Part shown: in pieces, positions 9,434-18,665 of the stretch
How positions within the stretch are numbered: position 1 is the stretch's first letter
How the letters are laid out: the number at the start of each line of letters is the position of its first letter
Source: Paludicola sp. MB14-C6
Lineage (GTDB): Bacteria; Bacillota; Clostridia; Oscillospirales; Ruminococcaceae
Assembly (NCBI RefSeq): GCF_030908625.1
Contig: NZ_CP133133.1
Location: 744,001-808,000, forward strand
Direction: 5' to 3'
DNA: 64,000 nucleotides
The notes under the pieces: model-generated
The model's database searches: none
What the model saw: the letters and a program-made list of their open reading frames with translations, nothing else
Told to the model about the DNA's origin: nothing
Program-made: the position numbers and the translations under genes

Positions 9434-10768
9434 ATGACAATACGTTTAAACGACAATTACGTAACATCTTTTGTGACACCTTTAGAGTTAAAGGGGCTTC
9501 AACCTCATATAGGAACTGCTCATAATCTGCTTCATAATAAAACAGGTTTAGGCAATGACTTTTTGGGATGGGTAACCCTTCCTACTGATTACGACAAACA
9601 AGAATTTGCTCGCATTCAAAAAGCAGCAGAAAAAATTAAAGCTTCTTGTGATATTTTAATCGTAATTGGAATTGGTGGTTCTTACTTAGGCGCAAGAGCG
9701 GCAATAGAATTGTTGCAGTCCCCATTTTATAACAACAAGAAGAAAGATACACCTGACATTTATTTTGTTGGAAACAATACGAATCCAACCTATTTAAATG
9801 AAATACTATCTCTTTGCGATGGAAAAGATGTCTGTGTAAACATTATTTCAAAATCAGGTACAACAACAGAACCTGCAATCGCATTTAGAGTATTCCGTGA
9901 ATTGTTAATCAATAAATACGGCGTAGATGGTGCAAAAGAGCGTATCTTTGCTACAACCGATAAGGCTCGTGGCACATTAAAAGAGCTAAGCGATAAAGAA
10001 GGCTATGAAACCTTTGTTATTGCAGACGATGTTGGCGGTAGATTCTCCGTTTTAACAGCTGTTGGATTATTACCAATCGCAGTAAGTGGTTGTGATATTC
10101 AAAAAATCATGGATGGTGCAAAACAAGCACAAGACAGCTTTATGGAAACCGATTTATCGAAAAATGATTGTTATCGTTATGCTGCTTATCGCAACATTTT
10201 TTACCGCAAAGGCAAAGCAATTGAACTTTTAGTTAGCTATGAACCTGCTTTCACTATGATGGCAGAATGGTATAAACAATTATTCGGAGAAAGCGAAGGA
10301 AAAGACAATAAAGGTATTTTCCCTGCAAGTGCAACTTTCTCAACAGATTTACATTCTCTTGGTCAATGGATTCAAGACGGTACAAGAAATATTTTTGAAA
10401 CCGTTATGGATATTAAAAAGCCAAAACAAGATTTCTTCATTGAAGAAGATAAAGATAATTTTGATGGACTAAATTTCTTAGCTAATCAAAATATGTCAAT
10501 TGTCAATCAAAATGCAATGAAAGGTACAATCCTAGCTCATACTGAGGGTGGTGTTCCTAACTTAGTATTAGAACTTGAAGAAATTAACGAATTCAACTTT
10601 GGATATTTAGTCTATTTCTTTGAAAAAGCTTGTGCGATTTCCGGTTACATTTTAGGTGTAAACCCATTTGATCAACCAGGTGTTGAAAGCTATAAAAAGA
10701 ACATGTTTGCTTTATTAAACAAACCGGGATTTGAATCAGAACGTGAAAAGCTTTTAGGAAAGCTTTGA
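9434..10768 (+). CDS. pgi: Glucose-6-phosphate isomerase
   Basis: Interconverts glucose 6-phosphate and fructose 6-phosphate in glycolysis and gluconeogenesis. The 444-residue length and the motifs [13 protein letters not shown] and SKSGTTTEP (phosphate-binding) and the Gly/Asp/Arg-rich [11 protein letters not shown] are those of the Firmicute form of the enzyme. The catalytic Glu is expected in the FGESEGKD region, and the Lys near [19 protein letters not shown] precedes the start. It is transcribed alone, with a weak hairpin (ACTCAC/GTGAGT) just after the stop. Confidence 0.96.
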   Translation: MTIRLNDNYVTSFVTPLELKGLQPHIGTAHNLLHNKTGLGNDFLGWVTLPTDYDKQEFARIQKAAEKIKASCDILIVIGIGGSYLGARAAIELLQSPFYNNKKKDTPDIYFVGNNTNPTYLNEILSLCDGKDVCVNIISKSGTTTEPAIAFRVFRELLINKYGVDGAKERIFATTDKARGTLKELSDKEGYETFVIADDVGGRFSVLTAVGLLPIAVSGCDIQKIMDGAKQAQDSFMETDLSKNDCYRYAAYRNIFYRKGKAIELLVSYEPAFTMMAEWYKQLFGESEGKDNKGIFPASATFSTDLHSLGQWIQDGTRNIFETVMDIKKPKQDFFIEEDKDNFDGLNFLANQNMSIVNQNAMKGTILAHTEGGVPNLVLELEEINEFNFGYLVYFFEKACAISGYILGVNPFDQPGVESYKKNMFALLNKPGFESEREKLLGKL

Positions 10769-10857
10769 TGCTAATTTGCAAACGGTAATCACTCACTTTT
10801 GTGAGTTATTATAGTACTATTTAATTAGTACAAAGACAAATAATTGGAGGAGTCATT

Positions 10858-11262
10858 ATGATTAAACTTATCATTGGCAACAAAGGAAGCGGAAAAACTA
10901 AAATACTCATTGACAAAGTTAACAACGCTGTAAAATCCACAAACGGTGATGTTGTATGTATTGAAAAAGGAATGAAGCTTGCTTTTGAACTCGATCACAA
11001 GGTTAGGTTAATCGACGCTGAAGAATATAATATAAAAGGTTATGATGCTTTTTATGGTTTTGTTACCGGTATTCTAGCTTGTAATTATGACATTAAAGAA
11101 ATATTTGTTGACGGCATTTTGAAAATCGGCAATAAAGACATAGATGGCTTAGGCATTTTACTAGATAGACTATATAAACAAATTCCTTCTGATGTAACAA
11201 TTGTATTTACAATTTCCGCTGATCAATCTGCACTCCCAGATAGTGTTTTAAAATTCTCATAA
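10858..11262 (+). CDS. Small P-loop ATP/GTP-binding protein, unknown function
   Basis: A 134-residue protein with a perfect Walker A motif, GNKGSGKT, at residues 7-14. A Walker-B-like strand, IKEIFVDGIL, lies near residue 80. It looks like a minimal RecA/PilT-type nucleotide-binding fold without an attached effector domain. There is GGAGGAG five bases before the ATG and a strong terminator directly after the stop, so it is a compact single-gene unit. The function is not known to me. Confidence 0.75.
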   Translation: MIKLIIGNKGSGKTKILIDKVNNAVKSTNGDVVCIEKGMKLAFELDHKVRLIDAEEYNIKGYDAFYGFVTGILACNYDIKEIFVDGILKIGNKDIDGLGILLDRLYKQIPSDVTIVFTISADQSALPDSVLKFS

Positions 11263-11272
11263 AATGATATGC

Positions 11273-11298
11273 AAAAGCCGCTCGATTGAGCGGCTTTT
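11273..11298 (+). terminator. Terminator after the P-loop protein gene
   Basis: The stem AAAAGCCGCTC-GATT-GAGCGGCTTTT is followed by a T-rich tail. It is nearly symmetrical, so it could work both ways. Confidence 0.8.
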
Positions 11299-11388
11299 AT
11301 ATTTGTTTATCGTTTTCTTGATATTTAGTAGACGAATGAAACAAAAAGGTGTATGATAAAAACATATTTTGAAAATGAGGTGGGTTAT

Positions 11389-12276
11389 TTGAATATCTTT
11401 ACACATTTAAAAGAAAACGAAATTCGTTCATTATGTAATCATATCAATATGCCAACAGAGGCAACTGATGAAACAATTCGTGTTATGAATACATATGATT
11501 TTTCCAACTTACAGCCTTACTTTGACTGTTTATTTGATGTAAAAAAAGGTGATATTGCTGTAAAAGAAATGAATGAAATCCTAAAGGATGAAGCCGACAA
11601 GGGGTTTATTTTACTTGCAACATCATTAAGTGCTGCATTATACACGCAAGAACAATATCATGAAAAAGGTATTAGTGATGACATTTTCTATGATACAATG
11701 GGTTGTTTTTCTCGATTTGTAAAAGAGCATAAAGTTAGCTATGGCGTTTATGGATTTGATCGTTTCTTCTGGTCCTATCGCCAATTAGCACAAAGCCTTT
11801 TCCGCATTGGCACATTAGAATTTGAATTAGCTGTTTTTCCGTTAGAGGACATTGTTGTAAACGGTAAGACCTTACTAAAAAAAAATGAGCCATATCTCTC
11901 TATCCACATTCCATCCGATGCACGTATTGATAAAGCAAACAACCATGATTCCTATCATCGTGCAAATGCTTTCTTTGCTAAGTATTATCCTGAATTCCAT
12001 TATAATATGTTTTATTGCAATAGTTGGATTATTTCTCCGAATTTAAAGAAGGTGTTGCCCGAGACTTCTAATATCATTCAATTTTTAAGCGATTTTAGTA
12101 TTATTAAAGTTGATGAAGATGAAGAAGGATATAAAACTTGGGTATTTAAAAATAGCAACTTAACACCTGAACAATTTCCTGAAGATACATCACTACAACG
12201 TAATATCAAGCAACACGTTTTAAATGGCGGCAAAATTGGTGGTGCTCGTGGAGTAATCGATAAAAATCTATTTTAG
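11389..12276 (+). CDS. Acyltransferase-domain protein (NAT_N/GNAT_C type, DUF5596)
   Basis: A protein of about 295 residues that I recognise as the two-domain acyltransferase-like family with an N-terminal helical domain and a C-terminal GNAT-like domain. The C-terminal part carries the family's LSIHIPSDARI and FFAKYYPEFHY segments. The substrate is unknown. The TTG at 11389 has GAGGTGG six bases upstream and is preferred to the ATG at 11353, whose spacing is poor. Its downstream terminator is the left copy of a hairpin duplicated by the element inserted behind it. Confidence 0.72.
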   Translation: MNIFTHLKENEIRSLCNHINMPTEATDETIRVMNTYDFSNLQPYFDCLFDVKKGDIAVKEMNEILKDEADKGFILLATSLSAALYTQEQYHEKGISDDIFYDTMGCFSRFVKEHKVSYGVYGFDRFFWSYRQLAQSLFRIGTLEFELAVFPLEDIVVNGKTLLKKNEPYLSIHIPSDARIDKANNHDSYHRANAFFAKYYPEFHYNMFYCNSWIISPNLKKVLPETSNIIQFLSDFSIIKVDEDEEGYKTWVFKNSNLTPEQFPEDTSLQRNIKQHVLNGGKIGGARGVIDKNLF

Positions 12277-12300
12277 TTCAATTTCAAAATTGGCTACAAA

Positions 12301-12328
12301 AAATCCTAGACAAATGTCTAGGATTTTT
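12301..12328 (+). terminator. Terminator hairpin, left copy of a 28-bp direct repeat
   Basis: A palindromic stem (AATCCTAGACA / TGTCTAGGATT) with a following T run ends the acyltransferase gene. The same 28 bases recur without change at 12737-12764. Confidence 0.85.
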
Positions 12329-12736
12329 CAGACTGAAGAAAAAGTAGAATTTAATTTAATATCTGCAAGATATAAGGATTATTCTTGCTATTATGTATAT
12401 TGGGCTATCCGCCCAAACCTGACCATGCTTTTTGGCAATCGCCCCAAAAAGCATGGATAAAAAATGCTTTGTTTCTCAAAATTGTTTTTTATATGACACC
12501 GCGTCTTAGTTTGTACGAAATTGATAAAGGTAAAGCTTGTGTTATATTATTTCTTCATTTGCTCCCCTAGATAATTTCTCGTAAAATCGTAATGCGACCA
12601 GCAATTGGTCCACGCAAATAACATTTGATAAAATATTTAAATGTTGCTATATGTCATTTTAGAAAAAACAATTTTCGCAAGTAAAATTCCTCTAATATTC
12701 ATTTTCTTCTTGCGCTTTAAGTTTTTCTAGAAGCTG
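12329..12736. mobile_element. Non-autonomous 408-bp IS1182-like element (MITE), copy 1
   Basis: The sequence lies exactly between two perfect 28-bp direct repeats that are themselves the terminator hairpin. Its ends form inverted repeats: the left begins CAGACTGAAGAAAAAG, and the right read inward begins CAGCTTCTAGAAAAAC. They match the ends of the IS at 41777-43301. The interior holds no convincing gene, but it has at least three hairpins: TTGGGC/GCCCAA; CCATGCTTTTTGG/CCAAAAAGCATGG at 12423-12456; and one around GACC/GGTC near 12597. The inner 170 bases are almost identical to copy 2 at 34157-34557. Mobilisation in trans by the IS transposase is inferred. Confidence 0.82.
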
Positions 12737-12764
12737 AAATCCTAGACAAATGTCTAGGATTTTT
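12737..12764 (-). terminator. Terminator hairpin, right copy of the 28-bp direct repeat
   Basis: Identical to 12301-12328. It now serves the convergent corA-like gene on the minus strand. Before the insertion a single bidirectional terminator probably served both genes. Confidence 0.85.
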
Positions 12765-12772
12765 ATTATTTC

Positions 12773-13699
12773 TTATTTATATTTCATTTTTGCGAGAATG
12801 ACACCTGCAACTGTTACTATGACTCCCGCACCAACTAATGTAACCCAAGCCGGAGGAGCAACCATAAAGTCTAAGTTCATTCCGTAGAAGCTAAATATCA
12901 TTGTTGGAATTGCCATCAATGTTGTAATAATTGTTAAGACCTTCATCACAATATTCAAGTTGTTTGATATAACAGAAGCAAATGCATCCATTGTTCCGGA
13001 TAAGATATTGGAATAAATATTAGACATTTCAATTGCTTGTTTAAACTCAATCAACACATCTTCCAATAATTCTTGATCTTCTTCATATAAGCGAATGACT
13101 CTGCCTCGTAAAATCTTTTCTAATGTAATTTCATTTGATTTTAAAGAAGTTGAAAAGTAAACCAATGATTTTTCAAGTCCTAATAATTGGATTAACTCTT
13201 TATTCTTCATAGACTTATGCAGTTGGTTTTCAATATGAGCAGACATTTTGTTAATATGTTTCAAACGAACAAGGAAGCTTTGTGCAACTCTTAAAAGAAC
13301 CGTTAATAAAAACCGAGTTTTCATTGTAGTTTGAACGTTTTTAACAAACCCACTTGCTATTTCGGTAATCACATTGGTTTCGTTTAGGCAAACCGTAACA
13401 ACAATAGTTGGAGTTATAATTATACCGACCGGCATTGTTGTATAAACTAAAGTGTTATTACCTTCCGTAATGGAAAGAGGTGTGTCGATGATGATAAGCG
13501 TTTGATCATCTTCTATTTCAATACGAGATGATTCCTCTTCGTCAAGAGCAGCACTTACAAAATCACGGTCTAAATTCAATTCATTTGTTAAGAAGTTAAT
13601 TTCCTCAACGGTGGGACTGACGGCATTAACCCAGCATCCTTCGGTTATTTCGTCTACACTGACTACAGTGTTGTTGATTGTTTTGTAAAAACTCAACAT
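12773..13699 (-). CDS. corA: CorA-family magnesium/cobalt transporter
   Basis: A 308-residue inner-membrane divalent-cation channel. A long acidic N-terminal cytoplasmic domain (about residues 1-240) is followed by two membrane helices at the C-terminus. The signature YGMN lies at the end of the first helix (FSFYGMNLDFM), and the protein ends in a basic tail (AKMKYK). Start supported by GGAGG eight bases upstream. It is an independent gene upstream of which lies the ftsZ terminator. Confidence 0.92.
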   Translation of the reverse strand: MLSFYKTINNTVVSVDEITEGCWVNAVSPTVEEINFLTNELNLDRDFVSAALDEEESSRIEIEDDQTLIIIDTPLSITEGNNTLVYTTMPVGIIITPTIVVTVCLNETNVITEIASGFVKNVQTTMKTRFLLTVLLRVAQSFLVRLKHINKMSAHIENQLHKSMKNKELIQLLGLEKSLVYFSTSLKSNEITLEKILRGRVIRLYEEDQELLEDVLIEFKQAIEMSNIYSNILSGTMDAFASVISNNLNIVMKVLTIITTLMAIPTMIFSFYGMNLDFMVAPPAWVTLVGAGVIVTVAGVILAKMKYK

Positions 13700-13863
13700 C
13701 GATTATTCCTCCTTTTTTCGGAAATTAATTAGTATTTTTGCATATAACTAATTATACCACACTAAAGGGCAATAAAACAAGGAAAACAGTACATGAATTA
13801 CTCGAAATGACATCTTTATTTTTATCTATTCTGCCACCTTTTTCACAATTTAACCATAACGAA

Positions 13864-13896
13864 AAAAGTCACCGGTACGCATATCGGTGACTTTTT
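13864..13896 (-). terminator. Terminator after ftsZ
   Basis: The stem AAAGTCACCG / CGGTGACTTT has T runs on both sides, so it can act in both directions. It marks the 3' end of the division cluster. Confidence 0.8.
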
Positions 13897-13909
13897 GTAT
13901 AAAAGATAG

Positions 13910-14989
13910 TTATCTTTTGGTTTTAAATAGATCGATAATATCATCAAATCCTAAATCTCTATCAGGATCTGCATGTGTTTCGGTATTCCCTAGAATTGTT
14001 TCTGCCAAAGATGACATTGGCATATTTTTATTTTGATCAAATCCGGTTGCAATAACGGTAATCTGCATCTCATCATTAAAGGATTCGTCTAAAGCGACAC
14101 CCCAGAAAATGTTAGCATCCGGATGTGCTGCATCGGAAATCATAGAAGAAGCAAAAGAAGCATCTTCCAAATCAATATCAGGAGAAGCAGTAATGTTAAT
14201 AATGATACCACGAGCACCATCAATAGATGTTTCTAACAATGGGCTGGAGATTGCAGCTAATGCTGCTTGTTCTGCTTTATCTTTACCGGAAGCACGACCA
14301 ACGCCCATGTGAGCATAGCCAGCATCTCGCATAACAGAGCTTACATCAGCAAAGTCTAAGTTTACAACGCCGGAAATATTGATTAAATCGGCAATACTTT
14401 GTACGCCTTGTCGCAACACTTCATCAGCTGCTTTAAATGCATTGATTAAAGTAAGCTTTTGGTCAGACATCAATTTCAAACGTTCGTTTGGAATAACAAC
14501 CAAAGAGTCAACATGTGTGCTTAACTCTTCAACCCCTCGTTCTGCATTTTCGCAGCGACGCTTACCTTCAAATAGGAAAGGTTTAGTTACTACGCCAATC
14601 GTCAATATGCCTAATTCTCTTGCTATTTCAGCAACAACAGGAGCAGCACCGGTACCGGTTCCGCCACCCATACCTGCTGTTATAAAAATCATTTGCGAAC
14701 CTTTTAAGATTGAAGCGATTTCGTCTCTGCTTTCTTCAGCAGCTAGAGCACCTTGCTCAGGGTTTCCGCCTGCGCCACGACCTTTAGTTAATTTATTACC
14801 TATTTGAACTTTATATGTAGCTTTTGAGTTTCTTAAAACTTGTTGGTCAGTATTGATTGTAACAAATTCAACACTCTTCATGCCACTCGAAATCATTCTG
14901 TCTACAGCATTTCCGCCGCCCCCGCCGACACCTACGACTTTTATGTTTACGATAGTATCGCTTTCGTTGTTATCAAGGGTGAATTGCAT
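13910..14989 (-). CDS. ftsZ: Cell division GTPase FtsZ
   Basis: Tubulin-like protein that polymerises into the Z ring at midcell. The 359 residues include the N-terminal [13 protein letters not shown] nucleotide loop, the tubulin signature [10 protein letters not shown] near residue 107, NIDTD-type contacts and the NLDFADV T7 loop. The C-terminal linker is short and ends in [15 protein letters not shown], like the conserved tail that binds FtsA/SepF/ZapA. AGGAGG lies seven bases before the ATG. The 224-bp gap from ftsQ suggests its own promoter. ftsA, often just upstream, is absent. Confidence 0.97.
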   Translation of the reverse strand: MQFTLDNNESDTIVNIKVVGVGGGGGNAVDRMISSGMKSVEFVTINTDQQVLRNSKATYKVQIGNKLTKGRGAGGNPEQGALAAEESRDEIASILKGSQMIFITAGMGGGTGTGAAPVVAEIARELGILTIGVVTKPFLFEGKRRCENAERGVEELSTHVDSLVVIPNERLKLMSDQKLTLINAFKAADEVLRQGVQSIADLINISGVVNLDFADVSSVMRDAGYAHMGVGRASGKDKAEQAALAAISSPLLETSIDGARGIIINITASPDIDLEDASFASSMISDAAHPDANIFWGVALDESFNDEMQITVIATGFDQNKNMPMSSLAETILGNTETHADPDRDLGFDDIIDLFKTKR

Positions 14990-15212
14990 ATCTCTTCCTC
15001 CTGTATTTTAATATCCCGAATACCCTCATGCACACTTTCTTGTCTTCTATAAAGATCAAGCACAAAGCGTACTCCTTTTTCAAATAACCTTGAGTTTCAT
15101 AAAATTTATATAAAATTATACTAATATCCTTAGTATATATTTTAAACATTATTTAACTTTAAGTCAATATCTTTCAGTCAACTTTTAAGCTTTTCATCAA
15201 ATAATATCGGTT

Positions 15213-16043
15213 TTACAAATTTGGATTTTTTACTTCTGGCTTAAAAAAGGCTTTTCCATTAATTTGAACATCTATTACCCCCTTTTCATTGTCGCCAATT
15301 TTTTTAATTACTTCCTTTGCAACATTTAATTTATATGTAAGGTCTTTTATATTTCCGACTTTAATTTGTATTTGATTGTTGTAATTCAAAGTAATACAAG
15401 ACGGATTTTCAAGACTTACTCCTGTTATTTTTGGCATCTTTGCTGCTGCAATTGTGTCATATATTTTTAAACAATCTTGATAATGATTTTTATCGCTTTT
15501 CTTTATGTATTCACCAAGCTTCATATTACTGATGTTGATACCGATAAATTGAATTACCGAAGGTTCATCTACTGTGTCGGCTATTTTAATTAAACGACCA
15601 GCATTGCTAAAATAATAAAACTGCTTTTCATTTCGAATAATTAACTTGGTCTTTGCAATTTTTAGTTCAATATGAAGCGTTGTAGGAAACTTTCTTTTTA
15701 CTTCAACAGCATCTATTGCTATATTTTTATTCAATACTTCATTTGCAATTTGCTTAGTATTAACAAGTAACAGATTATCGCCTATTTTTGCACCACTATT
15801 TTTAATAACGGTTTGTGATGCCAATATTTTATTATCTGATACCGTTATTTTTTTTATATTAAACAATACCGTAAAAGACAGTGTAACCAACGTCACTGTC
15901 AACAAAAATAGCAATATGATGTAGTGCAAAGCATAATTTTTTTTATGACGTTTTTTATGACGTTTTGCATTGCTTTGCCTACTTTGATTTCTCAATTGTT
16001 GCTCATCGACAACTGCACTTCGCGGTTCTTGATTATACTTCAT
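15213..16043 (-). CDS. ftsQ: Cell division protein FtsQ/DivIB
   Basis: A bitopic divisome protein that links FtsL and the septal synthase. About 276 residues: a very basic cytoplasmic N-terminus (KRHKKRHKK), one membrane helix near residues 35-58, then a POTRA domain (FNIKKITVSDNKIL onward) and the beta domain. The ATG at 16043 is preferred to one at 16091 because the sequence before it is not protein-like for the family and AAAGGA lies upstream. It sits right after murA in the division cluster. Sequence conservation in this family is low, so the call rests on topology, POTRA start and position. Confidence 0.87.
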   Translation of the reverse strand: MKYNQEPRSAVVDEQQLRNQSRQSNAKRHKKRHKKNYALHYIILLFLLTVTLVTLSFTVLFNIKKITVSDNKILASQTVIKNSGAKIGDNLLLVNTKQIANEVLNKNIAIDAVEVKRKFPTTLHIELKIAKTKLIIRNEKQFYYFSNAGRLIKIADTVDEPSVIQFIGINISNMKLGEYIKKSDKNHYQDCLKIYDTIAAAKMPKITGVSLENPSCITLNYNNQIQIKVGNIKDLTYKLNVAKEVIKKIGDNEKGVIDVQINGKAFFKPEVKNPNL

Positions 16044-16151
16044 GCTTATGATAATTCCTTTCTGTTTTTGTGCTAATATCGTCATATTCACAATAACCTT
16101 TATCGGCTATGACGGTACAAGCACAAATGACAGCTTGAAAAGTTATTCTTT

Positions 16152-17405
16152 TTATTCTCTGATGATTTTTGCCCCAAGTTTATTAAATTGTTCTTCTATC
16201 GTTTCATATCCTCTGTCAATATGATAGATATGATTTATTTTTGACACGCCTTGAGCTGCTAATGCTGCAATTACCAATGCTGCTCCACCACGTAAATCAG
16301 TAGCTTCTACAGAAGCTCCATATAGCTTTTTAACGCCCTCTACAACGGCAACTTTGCCTTCAACTTTAATATCGGCTCCCATTCTGGTTAATTCACCAAC
16401 ATGTTTATATCGACTTTCAAAAATATTTTCAACAAACATACTCGTTCCACTTGCAACTGTCAGCATTGCCATTATTGGAGCTTGTGCATCGGTTGGAAAG
16501 CCCGGATAAGGCATTGTTCTTATATTTTTAACCGGACGAATGATACTTGGTCCTGATATATTGATTTTATTGCTGTAAACGGAAAGCTTACATCCAGCTT
16601 GCTCTAAGATTGGTAAAACACTTTCAATATCATCTGTGTTAATATGATTTACCAATACATCACCGCCTGTTATTGCAGCACCACAAAGGTATGTAATTGC
16701 AACGATACGGTCTGGCATAACAGAATATTCAACAGAATTGAGCTTTTCAACTCCCTCTATAACAATTGTACTTTTTCCGGCTCCTTTGATTCTTGCACCA
16801 CGTTGATTTAAATAATTTGCTAAATCGATAATTTCAGGTTCTTGAGCTGCATTTAATATGATTGTTTCCCCTTTTGACATAACGCTCGCCAATAAAATAT
16901 TTTCGGTTGCGCCTACGCTTGGAAATGACAAATTTATCTTACAGCCTTTTAAGCCATTTGTTGCTTGACAACATAGCTTGCCGTACTCTTCAACGATATC
17001 TACTCCCAATTTTTGCAGCGAGGAGATATGTAAATCTATTGGCCTTGGTCCAAGTTCGCATCCTCCCGGGAAAGATAATGTTGCTTTTCCCATTCTTGAT
17101 ATAATTGCGCCTAAAAATACAATAGAAGATCGCATTTCATGCATCAAATTCTCTGGAATTTCGGTCTGTGCAATATGATCACTATTTATAATAACGGTAT
17201 CCCCTTCACGTTCAACCGTACAACCAAGATAAGTAAGAATTTTGATAGCCGCATCTACATCAGACAGTTTGGGACAATTCTTTAGTACAGTTTGACCACC
17301 ATACAAAAGGCTTGCGGCAAGAATAGGTAAAGAACTATTTTTTGCACCGTGAACATCTATTTCACCATTTAGACGTTTTCCTCCCTCGACAATAAGTCTT
17401 TCCAT
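16152..17405 (-). CDS. murA: UDP-N-acetylglucosamine 1-carboxyvinyltransferase
   Basis: Adds enolpyruvate to UDP-GlcNAc, the first committed step of peptidoglycan synthesis and the target of fosfomycin. The length of 417 residues is standard. The catalytic cysteine is in PGGCELGPRPIDLH (residue about 117), so the enzyme should be fosfomycin-sensitive; the KNSSLPI substrate-binding lysine is near residue 22. AAAGGGTG precedes the start. It is inside the division cluster between murG and ftsQ, where many Clostridia keep a murA copy. Confidence 0.96.
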   Translation of the reverse strand: MERLIVEGGKRLNGEIDVHGAKNSSLPILAASLLYGGQTVLKNCPKLSDVDAAIKILTYLGCTVEREGDTVIINSDHIAQTEIPENLMHEMRSSIVFLGAIISRMGKATLSFPGGCELGPRPIDLHISSLQKLGVDIVEEYGKLCCQATNGLKGCKINLSFPSVGATENILLASVMSKGETIILNAAQEPEIIDLANYLNQRGARIKGAGKSTIVIEGVEKLNSVEYSVMPDRIVAITYLCGAAITGGDVLVNHINTDDIESVLPILEQAGCKLSVYSNKINISGPSIIRPVKNIRTMPYPGFPTDAQAPIMAMLTVASGTSMFVENIFESRYKHVGELTRMGADIKVEGKVAVVEGVKKLYGASVEATDLRGGAALVIAALAAQGVSKINHIYHIDRGYETIEEQFNKLGAKIIRE

Positions 17406-17510
17406 CTATTTACACCCTTTCGCTGCATAATAATTCGTTTGCAAACCATATTATGCTTTTTTGAAAGGATTGGTGAAAATGAAATACAAATAACGTAAAA
17501 CGAACCTTTT

Positions 17511-18626
17511 TTAAATAATCGTTAAAATACTATCGTAAATGCGCTTTGTTGTATCAAATATTGCAAGGCTGGCGGAATTTCTTGAAATCTCCGTTAGCTT
17601 ACTACGATTATTATATAAATCTTTTACGATTGCTATAATCTTTTCTTTTGAATAATCCTTCTCTTCAAGCAAAATACATGCATTCTTTTTCTTTAACACC
17701 ATCGCATTATGGAACTGATGATTTGCAGTTACATTAGGGGATGGAACCAAAATTGCTGCTTTTCCCGTAGCTTCAATTTCACTGATTGTGATTGCACCTG
17801 CACGACAAATCACTAAATCTGCAGCTGCTAAGCAAGTATCCATATTATCAATATATTCCGATACTTTTACATCTCTTGTTACATTCAAATCAATATGATG
17901 TTCTTTTAATAATTCAGGAAACTTTTCTTTTCCCAAACGGCCATATCCATGAATATGATTAACAAGTCCTTGTTTATAATGCCATTCAATAATATCAGCG
18001 CCTATTTTGTTTATTGTATCAGCTCCCAAGCTTCCTCCAAACGATAAAATACACATTCTATCATCTAGATTCAATTCTTGCCGAGCTTCTGATTTTGTTT
18101 TCATGATTACGCTTTCCCGAACGGGATTACCAACAACTTCAAATCGATTTTTGACTTCTAGATGCTCTTTTGCTTCTTCTACTGCTGAAAATACAATATC
18201 TACTTTTTTAGCAAGCACACGAGTCGTTACTCCCGGAAATGCGTTTTGTTCATGAATAGCAGTTTTAATTTTCATTTTAGTAGCTGCTAACACAATCGGG
18301 CCGCTAACATAACCGCCTGTACCAATTACGATATCCGGTTTAAATTCTTTAATAATCGCTTTTGCCCTTGACTTAGATCGCAGCACTTTAACCAGTGCAT
18401 TTACGTTATGTGCCATTTCTTTGGGTGCAAAGCTTCTTGAAAAGCCCATAACCTCAATTGGCGTAAACGCAAAGCCTGCCTTTTTTACCAAAGTAGCTTC
18501 CATTCCATTTGGCGTTCCTGCAAATAGTATTTCGGCTTTCTTATCCACTTTTTTAATATATTGCGCAATTGCGATTGCCGGGTTAATGTGGCCTGCCGTT
18601 CCGCCACCCGCAAGTATTACTCTCAT
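17511..18626 (-). CDS. murG: Undecaprenyl-PP-MurNAc-pentapeptide GlcNAc transferase
   Basis: Makes lipid II from lipid I on the inner face of the membrane. The roughly 371-residue GT-B enzyme starts with GGGTAGHINPAIAIA, the acceptor/phosphate loop. It has the C-terminal donor-binding segments (FGGSLGADTINK, GYGR, and CRAGAITISEI). The ATG at 18626 has GGAGG five bases upstream, while the open frame reaches a TTG at 18638 inside that site. It follows ftsW by about 40 bases. Confidence 0.96.
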   Translation of the reverse strand: MRVILAGGGTAGHINPAIAIAQYIKKVDKKAEILFAGTPNGMEATLVKKAGFAFTPIEVMGFSRSFAPKEMAHNVNALVKVLRSKSRAKAIIKEFKPDIVIGTGGYVSGPIVLAATKMKIKTAIHEQNAFPGVTTRVLAKKVDIVFSAVEEAKEHLEVKNRFEVVGNPVRESVIMKTKSEARQELNLDDRMCILSFGGSLGADTINKIGADIIEWHYKQGLVNHIHGYGRLGKEKFPELLKEHHIDLNVTRDVKVSEYIDNMDTCLAAADLVICRAGAITISEIEATGKAAILVPSPNVTANHQFHNAMVLKKKNACILLEEKDYSKEKIIAIVKDLYNNRSKLTEISRNSASLAIFDTTKRIYDSILTII

Positions 18627-18665
18627 AGAAACCTCCAATAACTTTTATTGTTATCCTTTTATATA

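Noticed and set aside
12385..12570. Small protein-coding gene inside MITE copy 1
   Set aside because: The frame is broken or shifted in copies 2 and 3 while hairpins are kept, and it has no ribosome binding site.
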